A stretch of DNA of 64,000 nucleotides from Flavobacteriaceae bacterium (GTDB lineage: Bacteria; Bacteroidota; Bacteroidia; Flavobacteriales; Flavobacteriaceae), in assembly GCA_013214065.1 (NCBI GenBank), contig JABSPK010000013.1, forward strand, positions 1 to 64,000. Direction: 5' to 3'. Positions 34,427 to 42,937 of the stretch are shown here, one piece after another. The translations under genes were made by a program, and so were the position numbers. The first letter of the stretch is position 1, and each line of letters begins with the position of its first letter. The notes under the pieces were generated by a model. The model searched no databases. It was not told the DNA's origin and saw only the letters and a program-made list of their open reading frames with translations.

Positions 34427-35749
34427 TCAAAAGTCATCCTTCTCCATCAACTCCCTGATCTTGCGATCTTCCCAATTACGTCCCAATATCGGATTGAAGC
34501 CAAAAGCTTCCATACCATGGAAGAAGAGACCGATGCCCCAGCCACCTGTTGGAAATATGGCCCAAAGGAAATCCGTCGTGCGAAAATTGAGCCACCACAG
34601 AAAGGGGATGACCAAGCAATAGGAAATCAAATTGCCGTAAAAACCTTTGATCTGTTCGACCCGTTCTTTCGCCTTGAGATAGCGTTTCTCTTCAATATGG
34701 GTCTCTTGGGTCTCTACCACCGTAATCTGTTGGGAGAGCATGGGTAAATGCACGCTGAAGTCCGAATTGGTCTTCACGATCTGCATCGCCCGGTCTGTCA
34801 ATATCGAATAGCGTTGCTTGATATTCTGCAACCCGACCCCACTGCTTTTTTTGACCACTTCCTTTTCCTGGAGGTTGTTGTGGACCGTCAACATACCGGC
34901 ATCTTCGAACACCTTGATATGCAAGGGCCGTGAAGCGGTGACCACATTGTGTTTGACCGCGTTCTCCAACAACAATTGCAATGAAAGCGGTACGATCTTC
35001 AAATCAGGATGACTGGCCTTATCGGGTATTTCAAAAACGATGCTGTCTTCAAAACGCATTTTGAGCAAGCGCACATAGGTGCGCGCGAAATCAAGCTCCT
35101 CATCAACAGTGACCAGGTCTTTGTTCTTTTGCTCCAAAACGTACCGATAGACTTTCGAGAGGGAAGTCGTAAACTTTTGGGCCTGATGGGGATCCTCATC
35201 GATCAAACTGGTCAACACATTGAGGCTATTGAACAGGAAGTGGGGGTCCAATTGGTTCTTAAGCGCATCGAAGCTGGCAGAAGCCGTTCTCGCAATGATC
35301 TTTTGTTGCTTGACCTCCTTTTTTTGTAGGGCCCGATAGAAGTAAAACGCATGGATGAACAAGGAGGATATCAAGGTAATGACCAAGGCGATGATATAGG
35401 CATCGGAGGTCTCCTTGGCCAAGAATTCGGAAAACGAGTTACCCGTGTAGTAAAACGTAACCGCGAAGCGAAGGACGGCAAAGGTGATCAAGGTAAGTAC
35501 GAAGGACCCAATGGCCCCGATCCAAAGCCTTTTCGTGGGGGTCTTTTCCCAAGAATACCGAATGTTGATCCCATCGTAGTAATAGGAGTTCACTGCGGTC
35601 AGCCCAAAGGAAAAAATGAACGCTATGACCACATTGCGGGTAATGGCTTCCAAGGAATAGTCACCATCCCCGTATATGAAAATACTGAGGACGGAGACGA
35701 ATATGGTGATCAAAAGCGATACCTTAAGTACCTTGATGAAATTGCCCAT
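34427..35749 (-). CDS. LytS-type histidine kinase with C-terminal 2TM domain
   Basis: The 440-residue protein has four N-terminal TM helices (about 10-26, 38-53, 77-98, 118-138), a His_kinase domain with DPHFLFNSLNVLTSL (His170), an HATPase with N-box LLLENAVKHN (Asn263) and G-box SGVGLQNIKQRY (304-310), and then a complete 2TM domain at about 352-440: EEKRYLKAKERVEQIKGFYG, TM1, GGWGIGLFFHGMEAFG, NWEDRKIRELMEKDD. The catalytic core is thus membrane-tethered at both ends. It begins three bases after the TPR gene stop. The LytTR protein at 31024 is its likely partner. Confidence 0.93.
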   Translation of the reverse strand: MGNFIKVLKVSLLITIFVSVLSIFIYGDGDYSLEAITRNVVIAFIFSFGLTAVNSYYYDGINIRYSWEKTPTKRLWIGAIGSFVLTLITFAVLRFAVTFYYTGNSFSEFLAKETSDAYIIALVITLISSLFIHAFYFYRALQKKEVKQQKIIARTASASFDALKNQLDPHFLFNSLNVLTSLIDEDPHQAQKFTTSLSKVYRYVLEQKNKDLVTVDEELDFARTYVRLLKMRFEDSIVFEIPDKASHPDLKIVPLSLQLLLENAVKHNVVTASRPLHIKVFEDAGMLTVHNNLQEKEVVKKSSGVGLQNIKQRYSILTDRAMQIVKTNSDFSVHLPMLSQQITVVETQETHIEEKRYLKAKERVEQIKGFYGNLISYCLVIPFLWWLNFRTTDFLWAIFPTGGWGIGLFFHGMEAFGFNPILGRNWEDRKIRELMEKDDF

Positions 35750-35752
35750 GGA

Positions 35753-36382
35753 TTAAGATTTACACCGTTCCAATTCCTGTTGGGCCTGATCGGCCCCCCA
35801 GCTCGGATAAAAGGGTGTCTCGTTATCAAAGGTAGCGAATAGTTCCAAAGCCCTTTCAATGTCCTTACAATACGGGGCGGTATCCTTTCCGAAATAACGG
35901 GCCGTGCCCATATCCCAACTGGCCTTCGAAAAGACCACCCGGGGGTTTTGTGGCGCCAATTGAAAGGCTTGGTTGTACAATTGGATGTTCTTGCCCGAAA
36001 GCGTCGGTCCGTAGGTGGCGCCGTCATAGGCCATCCAAGCGGTATTGATCATGGCCTCTTGCACCAAGAGTTCCGGGTTGTTCGGAGAGATGCTTTTGGC
36101 GATGTCGACGAATTCCTTGGCGCGTTCCAATTGCTGTTTTAAGACCGTTTCGTCTTTTTCACCAAAAGCGGCAACCGTATTGACTTGGGCTACATAGTAA
36201 TAGGGGATCCAGTTGTCATCTTCGGCCATGGCAATCCGCTCGAACAAGTTCGATGCTTCAACGGTCTTGCCGGCTTGCCAGAGTTCGAGGGCCTTGGTCA
36301 TGCCTTTGGTGTATTGGTCTTGCGCCAAGGCAAAGACCGTGGTCAATAGAGCGGTGGTTAGGGATAGGATTTTTGTTTTCAT
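35753..36382 (-). CDS. periplasmic TPR-like protein
   Basis: The 209-residue protein starts MKTKILSLTTALLTTVFALAQ (signal peptide). Helical repeats of the TPR type follow: MTKALELWQAGKTVEASNLFERIAMAEDDNWIPYYYVAQV, LERAKEFVDIAKSISPNNPELLVQEAMI, YNQAFQLAPQNPRVVFSKA. The end is CKDIERALELFATFDNETPFYPSWGADQAQQELERCK. It sits between the TonB-dependent receptor (100 bp upstream) and the kinase gene (3 bp downstream) in the same direction, so it may connect outer-membrane receptor and inner-membrane kinase; that link is inferred. Confidence 0.82.
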   Translation of the reverse strand: MKTKILSLTTALLTTVFALAQDQYTKGMTKALELWQAGKTVEASNLFERIAMAEDDNWIPYYYVAQVNTVAAFGEKDETVLKQQLERAKEFVDIAKSISPNNPELLVQEAMINTAWMAYDGATYGPTLSGKNIQLYNQAFQLAPQNPRVVFSKASWDMGTARYFGKDTAPYCKDIERALELFATFDNETPFYPSWGADQAQQELERCKS

Positions 36383-36481
36383 GACTGTTCGTTTTTATTT
36401 ATGGTTTAAAATTCCGTTGTTATCGCGCCAATTCGAATTCCGATCGACCCAACTGTCAGATCGAGCGGATGAATCGTCGGT

Positions 36482-38644
36482 TTAGAGATTATCGAGCTGG
36501 TTGCTTTTGTTATCATCGCTTATCGTCCAAAAGAAACCGACGAAGAAAAAGCTATCGGCAGCAGGGCGTAAGGCTTGCCGATCGAAAAAGCCATTGGCGT
36601 CGGGCGTATTCGCGTATTGGTAATTGTTGATGTTATTGAAGCCCAACAAATTGTTGACCGAGAAGTACAGGATTTTCTGTTGATCGATCAAATACGCCCA
36701 ATTGAAACTGAGGTTGTTGAACGAGCGGGTCTTTTCGGCCATGAATTCGGCCGTATTCGGATTGTTATAAGGTCGCCCTGAACCGTAATTGTAGGTAAGG
36801 CCCACCTGCGAACGCATGCTATTAACCCAGTATTTGGTCACAATCGAAAGGCTGTGGGTAGCCGCAAAATTGGGGGTGGCCCGCTCTTCGAAGTTTTGGA
36901 AATCACGTTCGGTATCCAAATAGCTGTACGACAACCAATAATCAAGATTTGAAATAGACTTGTTGTCCCTCCAGAACAAATCCAATCCGGTGGCGTACCC
37001 GCCGCCCAAATTCGAGAATTCCGAACCGAAAAGGGGCAATTCCGTATCGTACTTGATCAGGTCGTCATAGTCTTTATAATAGGCCTCGGCCCTAAAGGTC
37101 TTGCCGTTGTCCAAAAACTGATAGTTAAAGATATAATGACTTGTTTTCTCCGGGCCCAACGTCTGGTCATAGCGCAGTACGTTGCTCAGGGGGTTTTGAT
37201 AGAAATCACCGTAAGCCAAGGAAAACTGTCCTTTTTCTCCACTTTGATAAGCCAAGGATACCCGAGGCGACACCAGAAAGTCGTCCAATAAGCTGCTCTG
37301 TTCGGCCCGAAGTCCGAGCTTCATCGCGAACTTCGTGCTGAAGAAAACATCGCCTTCAACGAACCCGGCCACCAATTGATCATTGTAATCGCTCGGAAAC
37401 ACTTGCCCCTCAGGGGTTTCGAAGGTCTCCTCGTAATCGATGTTAAAGAATTCAGCACCGAAGAAGAGGTTGAAACGGCTGTTGAATCCCTTCTTGACCT
37501 TGACCTTTGAATGCGACGCCGTTTCTTTGACATCAATGAGGTTCTCCATCAGACCGATGTCATTGGCATCCCATGAGATGCTCGCCCCCGCGGTTACCGT
37601 CCAATCGTTTTCCAAAAAGTGCTTGTAGGTGGAGTTAAAATACAGGTTGTTGTTCTTCAACCGGAAGCGGACGAAGTCATCAAAGTTGATATCTTCTTGC
37701 GAAATGTCGAAGTCGGCATGGTTGAAGCCCGTATACAATTTGAACATGCTGCGCTCGCCCTTGCTACGAAAGACGGCCTCGCCTGAAACCGACTCGTAAG
37801 GACTGTTCCATCGCATGCCTTGGTTCGAAGGGATCAAGGCCTCATAGGGGGCCAAATTGATGTATTGGGTGTTCAGACTTAGCGATTGATCGCCCCAGAT
37901 TTCGGTATGGCCGACACCACCCCCAACGGTCATCATTGAAAAATCGGTTTTTTCCTGGTCGGGCACATCGGTGGTGTTCAGCAACAGCACACTCGATAGG
38001 GCTTGGCCGTACTCGGCCGAATACCCCCCGGTACTGAAAGTGATGCCCTTGAACAAAAATGGGGAGAAACGCCCCCTGGTCGGGATGTTGTTGGCCGTGG
38101 CATTAAAGGGTTGGAAAACCCGCATGCCATCGATGAATACCTGGGTCTCGCCAGCGGCCCCGCCTCGAACGAATAGGCGACCGTCTTCATTGACCGTCGT
38201 GGTACCCGGCAAGGTCTGCAACGCCCCAACGAAATCGCCAGCGGCCCCAGCGGTGGTGACGATATCCAAAGGTTTCAGCACGGAGACTTTGGAATTGTCG
38301 CCCGCTTCAAAAGTACCCGCCGAAAGGGTCACTCCGTTCAATTGGTTGATCGCTTCGATCAGAATGATGGTAAGCCCGTTCAAATAGCCCACCTCTCCGA
38401 TCTCATAATGGGTCTCGTAAGCCAAGGCTGAAATGACCAATGTCTGGGTCCCGGTTTCCGTGGTTTCAAAAGTAAAAGCCCCGGTTTCGGTGGTCGATGC
38501 CCCGTCGTAGGTGCCTTCCAAATAGACATTGGCACCGGTGATGAAGTTTCCGGCCTTATCGGTCACCGTGCCACTGACCGTGGTCTGGGCGTGGAGCACC
38601 AGGGTCCCGAAAAGGAAAATAAAAAGTGTTAGGTTGTTTTTCAT
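36482..38644 (-). CDS. TonB-dependent receptor with N-terminal carboxypeptidase-like domain
   Basis: The 720-residue protein has a signal peptide (FIFLFGTLVLHAQ), a CarboxypepD_reg-like beta-sandwich (about 20-105, VSGTVTDKAGNFITGANVYLEGTYDG), a plug domain (about 120-220, GTTTVNEDGRLFVRGGAAGETQVFIDGMRVF, GITFSTGGYSAEYGQALSSVLLL) and a 22-strand barrel with repeated aromatic strand ends. There is no STN domain, so FecR-type signalling is not expected. The ligand is unknown. It is the first gene of the set TBDR, TPR, kinase, 2TM array, LytTR. Confidence 0.9.
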   Translation of the reverse strand: MKNNLTLFIFLFGTLVLHAQTTVSGTVTDKAGNFITGANVYLEGTYDGASTTETGAFTFETTETGTQTLVISALAYETHYEIGEVGYLNGLTIILIEAINQLNGVTLSAGTFEAGDNSKVSVLKPLDIVTTAGAAGDFVGALQTLPGTTTVNEDGRLFVRGGAAGETQVFIDGMRVFQPFNATANNIPTRGRFSPFLFKGITFSTGGYSAEYGQALSSVLLLNTTDVPDQEKTDFSMMTVGGGVGHTEIWGDQSLSLNTQYINLAPYEALIPSNQGMRWNSPYESVSGEAVFRSKGERSMFKLYTGFNHADFDISQEDINFDDFVRFRLKNNNLYFNSTYKHFLENDWTVTAGASISWDANDIGLMENLIDVKETASHSKVKVKKGFNSRFNLFFGAEFFNIDYEETFETPEGQVFPSDYNDQLVAGFVEGDVFFSTKFAMKLGLRAEQSSLLDDFLVSPRVSLAYQSGEKGQFSLAYGDFYQNPLSNVLRYDQTLGPEKTSHYIFNYQFLDNGKTFRAEAYYKDYDDLIKYDTELPLFGSEFSNLGGGYATGLDLFWRDNKSISNLDYWLSYSYLDTERDFQNFEERATPNFAATHSLSIVTKYWVNSMRSQVGLTYNYGSGRPYNNPNTAEFMAEKTRSFNNLSFNWAYLIDQQKILYFSVNNLLGFNNINNYQYANTPDANGFFDRQALRPAADSFFFVGFFWTISDDNKSNQLDNL

Positions 38645-38693
38645 GACTGTTCGATTACTGATTGTGAGATCAAAACTGCACCGACTGGGGCGT

Positions 38694-38705
38694 TTATTCG
38701 AATAA
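38694..38705. promoter_or_regulatory. 12 bp palindrome upstream of the TonB receptor gene
   Basis: TTATTCGAATAA is a perfect 12 bp inverted repeat, 50 bp upstream of the receptor start and within the region divergent with the permease gene. A dimeric regulator site is possible; no regulator is assigned. Confidence 0.35.
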
Positions 38706-38822
38706 GAACTACCGAACTGTTGCTTTTATGGGATGAGTTGTCGAACCGCCGGTATTTCGATTATTCCGTTATATTTAAGGGGAAACGCAAACCGAAAGCG
38801 AACGGTTTGCCAGCATCGATTT

Positions 38823-40211
38823 ATGGCCCAACTGAAAAAAGTACTCGGTCTCCGCGACCTTGTTTTATTGAACATCGCCACTATCATTGGGCTTTCTTCC
38901 TTGACCCAAGCGGCCCAATTCGGATGGTCAAGCCTAGGACTATGGGTGTTAGCAGCGGTTTTTTTCTTGATTCCGAGCGGGTTTATGGTCATCGACCTCA
39001 GTTCGCGCGTCAAGGGCGTCGGAGGATTCTATCTTTGGGTCAAAACCGCCTTTGGTGAATGGCATGGTTTTTTGGCCGCTTGGTGCTATTGGGTCAGTGC
39101 ACTGGTTTGGTTTCCGACCGTCTTATTCACCATTTCCTTATCGACCTTGTATGTATTCGGTGAAGAATGGCTGTATTTAAAAGATGATTTTTGGTTTACC
39201 AGCCTCTTTTCGTTGGCGTTGCTATGGGTAACGGTGGGGCTTAATATACGGGGACTCCGCTTTGGCAAATGGATACAGAACATTGGGGCGATTTCCATTT
39301 GGTTGCTCTTTCTGCTCCTGGCGGTCGCCTCGCTCTTCCAATTCATCAAGAATGGTAGTACGCAAGACCCTTCCTTAAACAGTTTCGTCCCTGATTTCGG
39401 TGATTTTGGCTTGCTTCCTTTTTTTGCCGCCATTACCTTTTCATTGGGCGGATTGGAACTGTCGTCCATGATGGGCAGTGAAATCAAAGATCCCGAAACC
39501 AAATTACCGAAGGCGGTGTTGTTATCGGCCATTGCCGTACTGGTCTTGTACCTTATCGGCACCTTTTCCTTATTGATCGCCATCCCAGAAGGGGAAGTGG
39601 GCATTATCGATGGTATCGCCCAAAACTTCTTCGTGCTGACCGGAACCCTCGATTGGCCTTTTTTGGGGCCTTTAGGGGCACTGTTGGTGGCCTTTGGAAC
39701 CCTTGGGTTGTTCGCGGCTTGGATGAACGGCAATGCACGTCTTCCTTTCGCGATTGGTATCGATAGTTATTTGCCCCCTGTTTTGGGAAAGGTACATCCG
39801 AAATACGGCACACCCTATGTAGCGCTATGGGTACAGGGTGCCTTGGTTTCCGTTTTATTGGTCATTGCTGTTTCAGGCACCAAGATCCAAGAAGCCTACT
39901 CTCTCTTATACGACATGTCGGTGCTCCTCTATTTCATTCCGTTCCTTTATATGTTCGCCGCCTTTTTCTGGCACAATTACCGCAACACCGGTGGTCGCAG
40001 TGGGGTACCGCTTTTCAACAAACGCAAAATGCTGCCTTGGTTTTTCGCTTTCAGCGCCCTTTCGGTTATCTTGTTGAGCCTGGTTTTGGCAGTTATGCCT
40101 TCGAATGTCGTTGGCGACAAATTGGGGTTCTATATAAAGATCACAAGCGTTACCCTCGTTCTGATCGGCCTGGGTTTCGCACTCTATACCTTTAAAAACA
40201 AGTACCGATGA
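38823..40211 (+). CDS. APC-family amino acid permease
   Basis: The 462-residue protein starts at ATG 38823 (MAQLKKVLGLRDLVLLNIATIIGLSS); an in-frame extension to 38733 would read through the upstream region. It has 12 hydrophobic helices, the TM1 break NIATIIGLSSLTQAAQFGWSS, the TM6 region FFAAITFSLGGLELSSMMGSEIKDPETKLPKA and the loop-TM8 FAAWMNGNARLPFAIG, matching the glutamate/GABA-type APC subset. The gene overlaps the Rieske oxygenase gene by four bases (ATGA), so uptake and oxidation of one substrate are probably linked. Confidence 0.9.
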   Translation: MAQLKKVLGLRDLVLLNIATIIGLSSLTQAAQFGWSSLGLWVLAAVFFLIPSGFMVIDLSSRVKGVGGFYLWVKTAFGEWHGFLAAWCYWVSALVWFPTVLFTISLSTLYVFGEEWLYLKDDFWFTSLFSLALLWVTVGLNIRGLRFGKWIQNIGAISIWLLFLLLAVASLFQFIKNGSTQDPSLNSFVPDFGDFGLLPFFAAITFSLGGLELSSMMGSEIKDPETKLPKAVLLSAIAVLVLYLIGTFSLLIAIPEGEVGIIDGIAQNFFVLTGTLDWPFLGPLGALLVAFGTLGLFAAWMNGNARLPFAIGIDSYLPPVLGKVHPKYGTPYVALWVQGALVSVLLVIAVSGTKIQEAYSLLYDMSVLLYFIPFLYMFAAFFWHNYRNTGGRSGVPLFNKRKMLPWFFAFSALSVILLSLVLAVMPSNVVGDKLGFYIKITSVTLVLIGLGFALYTFKNKYR

Positions 40212-41290
40212 GCCGATTTTCAATTGATCCGGATATTCGTAAGGCATCCACCCTACCCGCCTCTTTTTATAGTGACCCTGAGGTTTTCGAGTTGCTCAAG
40301 GAAAAAGTCTTTCGCAAAAGTTGGCAATGGGTTGGCGACCGCGACCTCCTTCCCCTGACCCATAGCATGCATCCATTTCATCTGCTCGACAATTATTTGG
40401 AAGAGCCTTTGGTATTGCTACGTGACGCTGCCGATGATATTCGTTGTTTGAGCAATGTCTGTACCCACCGGGGCAACTTGGTGGTTTTGCAAAGTGGGGT
40501 GCAAAAGCAACTGCGATGCATGTACCATGGTCGCCGGTTTGCCACGGATGGCAGTTTTGTTTCGATGCCCGAGTTCGAAGATGCCCTCGATTTCCCCCGA
40601 CCTTGCGACGCACTTCCCTCCTTCCCCGTCCAACATTGGGGTCCGTTCCTATTTGTCGGGCTTGAACCCAGTTTCGATTTGAAAGCGGTCATCGACCGAA
40701 TGAACGAACGGATCGGTTTTCTACCCTTATCGGAATTCCGTTTTCGGAAGGACCTCAGCAAGGATTATTTGGTCAACTGCCATTGGGCCCTGTATTGCGA
40801 CAACTATTTGGAAGGGTTCCATATTCCTTTTGTACACAGCGATTTGAACGAGGTGTTGGACTATGGGTCCTATAGCACCGAAATCCATGGACATATGAAC
40901 TTGCAAGTAGGATATGCCCAAAGTGGTGAAGAAACCTTTGAACTCCCTGAAGGCCATCCGGATTATGGCAAATCGATAGGGGCCTACTATTTTTGGGTGT
41001 TTCCGAACATGATGTTCAACTTCTATCCGTGGGGACTCTCCATCAATATCGTCAAACCCATTGATGGGGAAAAGACCCGGGTCTCTTTTCTGACCTATCT
41101 CTACGATGAACGGAAATTGCATAGTGGTGCCGGCGCCTTATTGGACAAGGTGGAACGCGAAGACGAATTCGTGGTCGAAGGGGTGCACCGCGGTCTCAAA
41201 TCGAAATATTACCAAGCCGGGCGGTTTTCTCCCACCCGTGAACAGGGGGTCCACCACTTCCATTCCCTTTTGGCCCGTTTTTTAGGATAG
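40208..41290 (+). CDS. Rieske ring-hydroxylating-type oxygenase alpha subunit
   Basis: The 360-residue protein carries the Rieske [2Fe-2S] ligands C85-x-H87 and C104-x2-H107 (CTHRG, CMYHGRR) and the mononuclear iron site in CDNYLEGFHIPFVH (Asp198, His205, His210). The ending REDEFVVEGVHRGLKS...AGRFSPTREQGVHHFHSLL is typical of the choline/carnitine/stachydrine-type subset rather than classical naphthalene dioxygenases. No ferredoxin reductase gene is adjacent. With the coupled APC permease, the substrate may be an amino-acid-like or quaternary-ammonium compound; that is inference. Confidence 0.9.
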   Translation: MSRFSIDPDIRKASTLPASFYSDPEVFELLKEKVFRKSWQWVGDRDLLPLTHSMHPFHLLDNYLEEPLVLLRDAADDIRCLSNVCTHRGNLVVLQSGVQKQLRCMYHGRRFATDGSFVSMPEFEDALDFPRPCDALPSFPVQHWGPFLFVGLEPSFDLKAVIDRMNERIGFLPLSEFRFRKDLSKDYLVNCHWALYCDNYLEGFHIPFVHSDLNEVLDYGSYSTEIHGHMNLQVGYAQSGEETFELPEGHPDYGKSIGAYYFWVFPNMMFNFYPWGLSINIVKPIDGEKTRVSFLTYLYDERKLHSGAGALLDKVEREDEFVVEGVHRGLKSKYYQAGRFSPTREQGVHHFHSLLARFLG

Positions 41291-41331
41291 CGATTGCCCC
41301 ACAATGGTTATCTTTAGAAAAACACCGGAAC

Positions 41332-41523
41332 ATGGGTATATTTTGGGATTTGTTACAACAGAACCAACTGGAAAATCAGCAACGGCAAACCAATACCATC
41401 GAAGAACGGGTCGCCGAATTGGAAGCTGAACTCGATCGCACTAACGCGCTCTTGCGCAAAACCTTGGAAGCCCTTGAAAAGCACCTCGGCCAAGATATCG
41501 ATGGCGATGGCATTACCGGTTGA
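41332..41523 (+). CDS. 63-residue coiled-coil protein with EF-hand-like tail
   Basis: The protein begins MGIFWDLLQQNQLENQQRQ, has one heptad-rich helix (IEERVAELEAELDRTNALLRKTLEALEKHLG, about 23-53) and ends with DIDGDGITG, a D-x-D-G-D-G calcium loop of the EF-hand or dockerin half type. A TATCTTTA -7-like box lies 16 bp before the start. Short, compact and conserved-looking, but I know no function; oligomerisation by the helix and calcium sensing by the tail are inferred. Confidence 0.7.
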   Translation: MGIFWDLLQQNQLENQQRQTNTIEERVAELEAELDRTNALLRKTLEALEKHLGQDIDGDGITG

Positions 41524-41539
41524 TCTTTAACGATACTAC

Positions 41540-42937
41540 TTGCTTGCGAAGAAAACATTAAGGGAACTGCGAAATCTGGTCTTGGTCTATCTGGGAGCCT
41601 GGTTTTTCGCACTTTGTTTCGTACTGATCGTCGCCTTGGCAAACGGGCGTTCGATGAGCAGGGCATGGTCCTTGTTTTTGGAACTGATCGAACAAGGTGA
41701 TTTTCAAATCGGGTTGCATTTCGTATTCATCCTGCTGTATCTGTGTTTCTTGATCGTTCGCTATTTCATAAGGGTATACCGCAAAAAAGGGAGAAGGACC
41801 TTGTTCAAAAGGCTGGCACTGCGGCTCGCATTACCGGTCGCGTTAGCCATGGTGCTGTATCGGCTGGTGGTCTACAACAATGCCCATGAACGATTCGAAT
41901 TCGAATGGGACGCTAGCATAGAAAACAATTCGGGCAAGGTTACCGATCATTATGCGGTGGATAGTCTTCAGCGGGGCATGAGCGTATTCGGCTGGGGTCG
42001 TGATCATACGGACCAAGGCATTCGGATGTTACGAAAAGACCATGTCGAATGGATCGCGGTCATCCCTTTCATTTATCAAAAAGATCAAGCGACCAAAAGC
42101 ATTGAACTTCCGGAAACCGAAGAATGGACCCGACGCGATTCGCTCTTTATCCGGGCCATAGACCAGTTGCATGCCTCCGGATTCCATGTGCATCTCAAGC
42201 CGCACCTGTGGACGGGAAGCGGTTGGAGGTCGGGTCTGAATCCAGGAAACGGCAGCCATTGGGACGCCTGGTTCGCCTCATACCGTACCTATATGCTGCG
42301 TTATGCCAAGATGGCCGAAATGACCGGTGCCGAACTCCTGTGCGTGGGAACCGAATTAAAGACCTCCATCAAAAAGCAACCGGAAGCTTGGCAAAAACTC
42401 ATCGCCGAAATCCGGGAGATTTACTCCGGTAAGTTGACCTATGCCGCCAACTGGCATGACGAATACGAGCATATTGATTTTTGGAAGGAATTGGATTATA
42501 TCGGGATCCAAGCGTATTTTCCGCTGACCAAGGAAAAAAACCCGGATTTGGCAACGATCAAAAAAGGATGGCAACGTCATATCGAAGCCATGGAAACCCT
42601 GTATGCAACATTTCAAAGACCCATCCTTTTTACTGAAGTAGGATACAAAAGCGAGGCCTCTGCCACGATACGTCCTTGGGAGTGGGGGTCGTTTTTAAGT
42701 ATCCTCACCAAAAAGAAGTCGGATCGAACCCAACAACTGGCCTACGAAGCCTTATTCGAAGAAGTGTGGCACCGGCCATGGTTCGCCGGGCTGTACATTT
42801 GGCAATGGGACAATCGAAGTACCGCCTTGGATGCGAAGAAAAACCTTGACTTTTCACCCCGCTTCAAACCGGCCGAAAACACGATGACCAAATGGTTCGC
42901 CAGCCCACAAAGATCGACTGACCATGGACCCTATTGA
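41540..42937 (+). CDS. membrane-anchored glycoside hydrolase, GH113-like
   Basis: The 465-residue protein has TM helices near residues 14-33, 57-77 and 93-112 and then a TIM-barrel-like domain: RGMSVFGWGRDHTDQGIRML, VHLKPHLWTGSGWRSGL, LLCVGTELKT (acid/base Glu272), ILFTEVGYKS (nucleophile Glu366) and GLYIWQWDNR. These match GH113-type beta-mannanases. The frame has a stop at 41528-41530 and the only usable start before the first helix is TTG 41540; the first ATG is codon 39. N-terminal TM segments would hold the enzyme on the periplasmic or outer side of the inner membrane. Confidence 0.8.
   Translation: MLAKKTLRELRNLVLVYLGAWFFALCFVLIVALANGRSMSRAWSLFLELIEQGDFQIGLHFVFILLYLCFLIVRYFIRVYRKKGRRTLFKRLALRLALPVALAMVLYRLVVYNNAHERFEFEWDASIENNSGKVTDHYAVDSLQRGMSVFGWGRDHTDQGIRMLRKDHVEWIAVIPFIYQKDQATKSIELPETEEWTRRDSLFIRAIDQLHASGFHVHLKPHLWTGSGWRSGLNPGNGSHWDAWFASYRTYMLRYAKMAEMTGAELLCVGTELKTSIKKQPEAWQKLIAEIREIYSGKLTYAANWHDEYEHIDFWKELDYIGIQAYFPLTKEKNPDLATIKKGWQRHIEAMETLYATFQRPILFTEVGYKSEASATIRPWEWGSFLSILTKKKSDRTQQLAYEALFEEVWHRPWFAGLYIWQWDNRSTALDAKKNLDFSPRFKPAENTMTKWFASPQRSTDHGPY

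Noticed and set aside
38712-38720. Single LytTR-type half site ACAGTTCGG (minus strand) before the TonB receptor gene
   Set aside because: Only one copy fits the degenerate consensus; the second repeat expected 12-13 bp away is missing, and such a single match is likely by chance.
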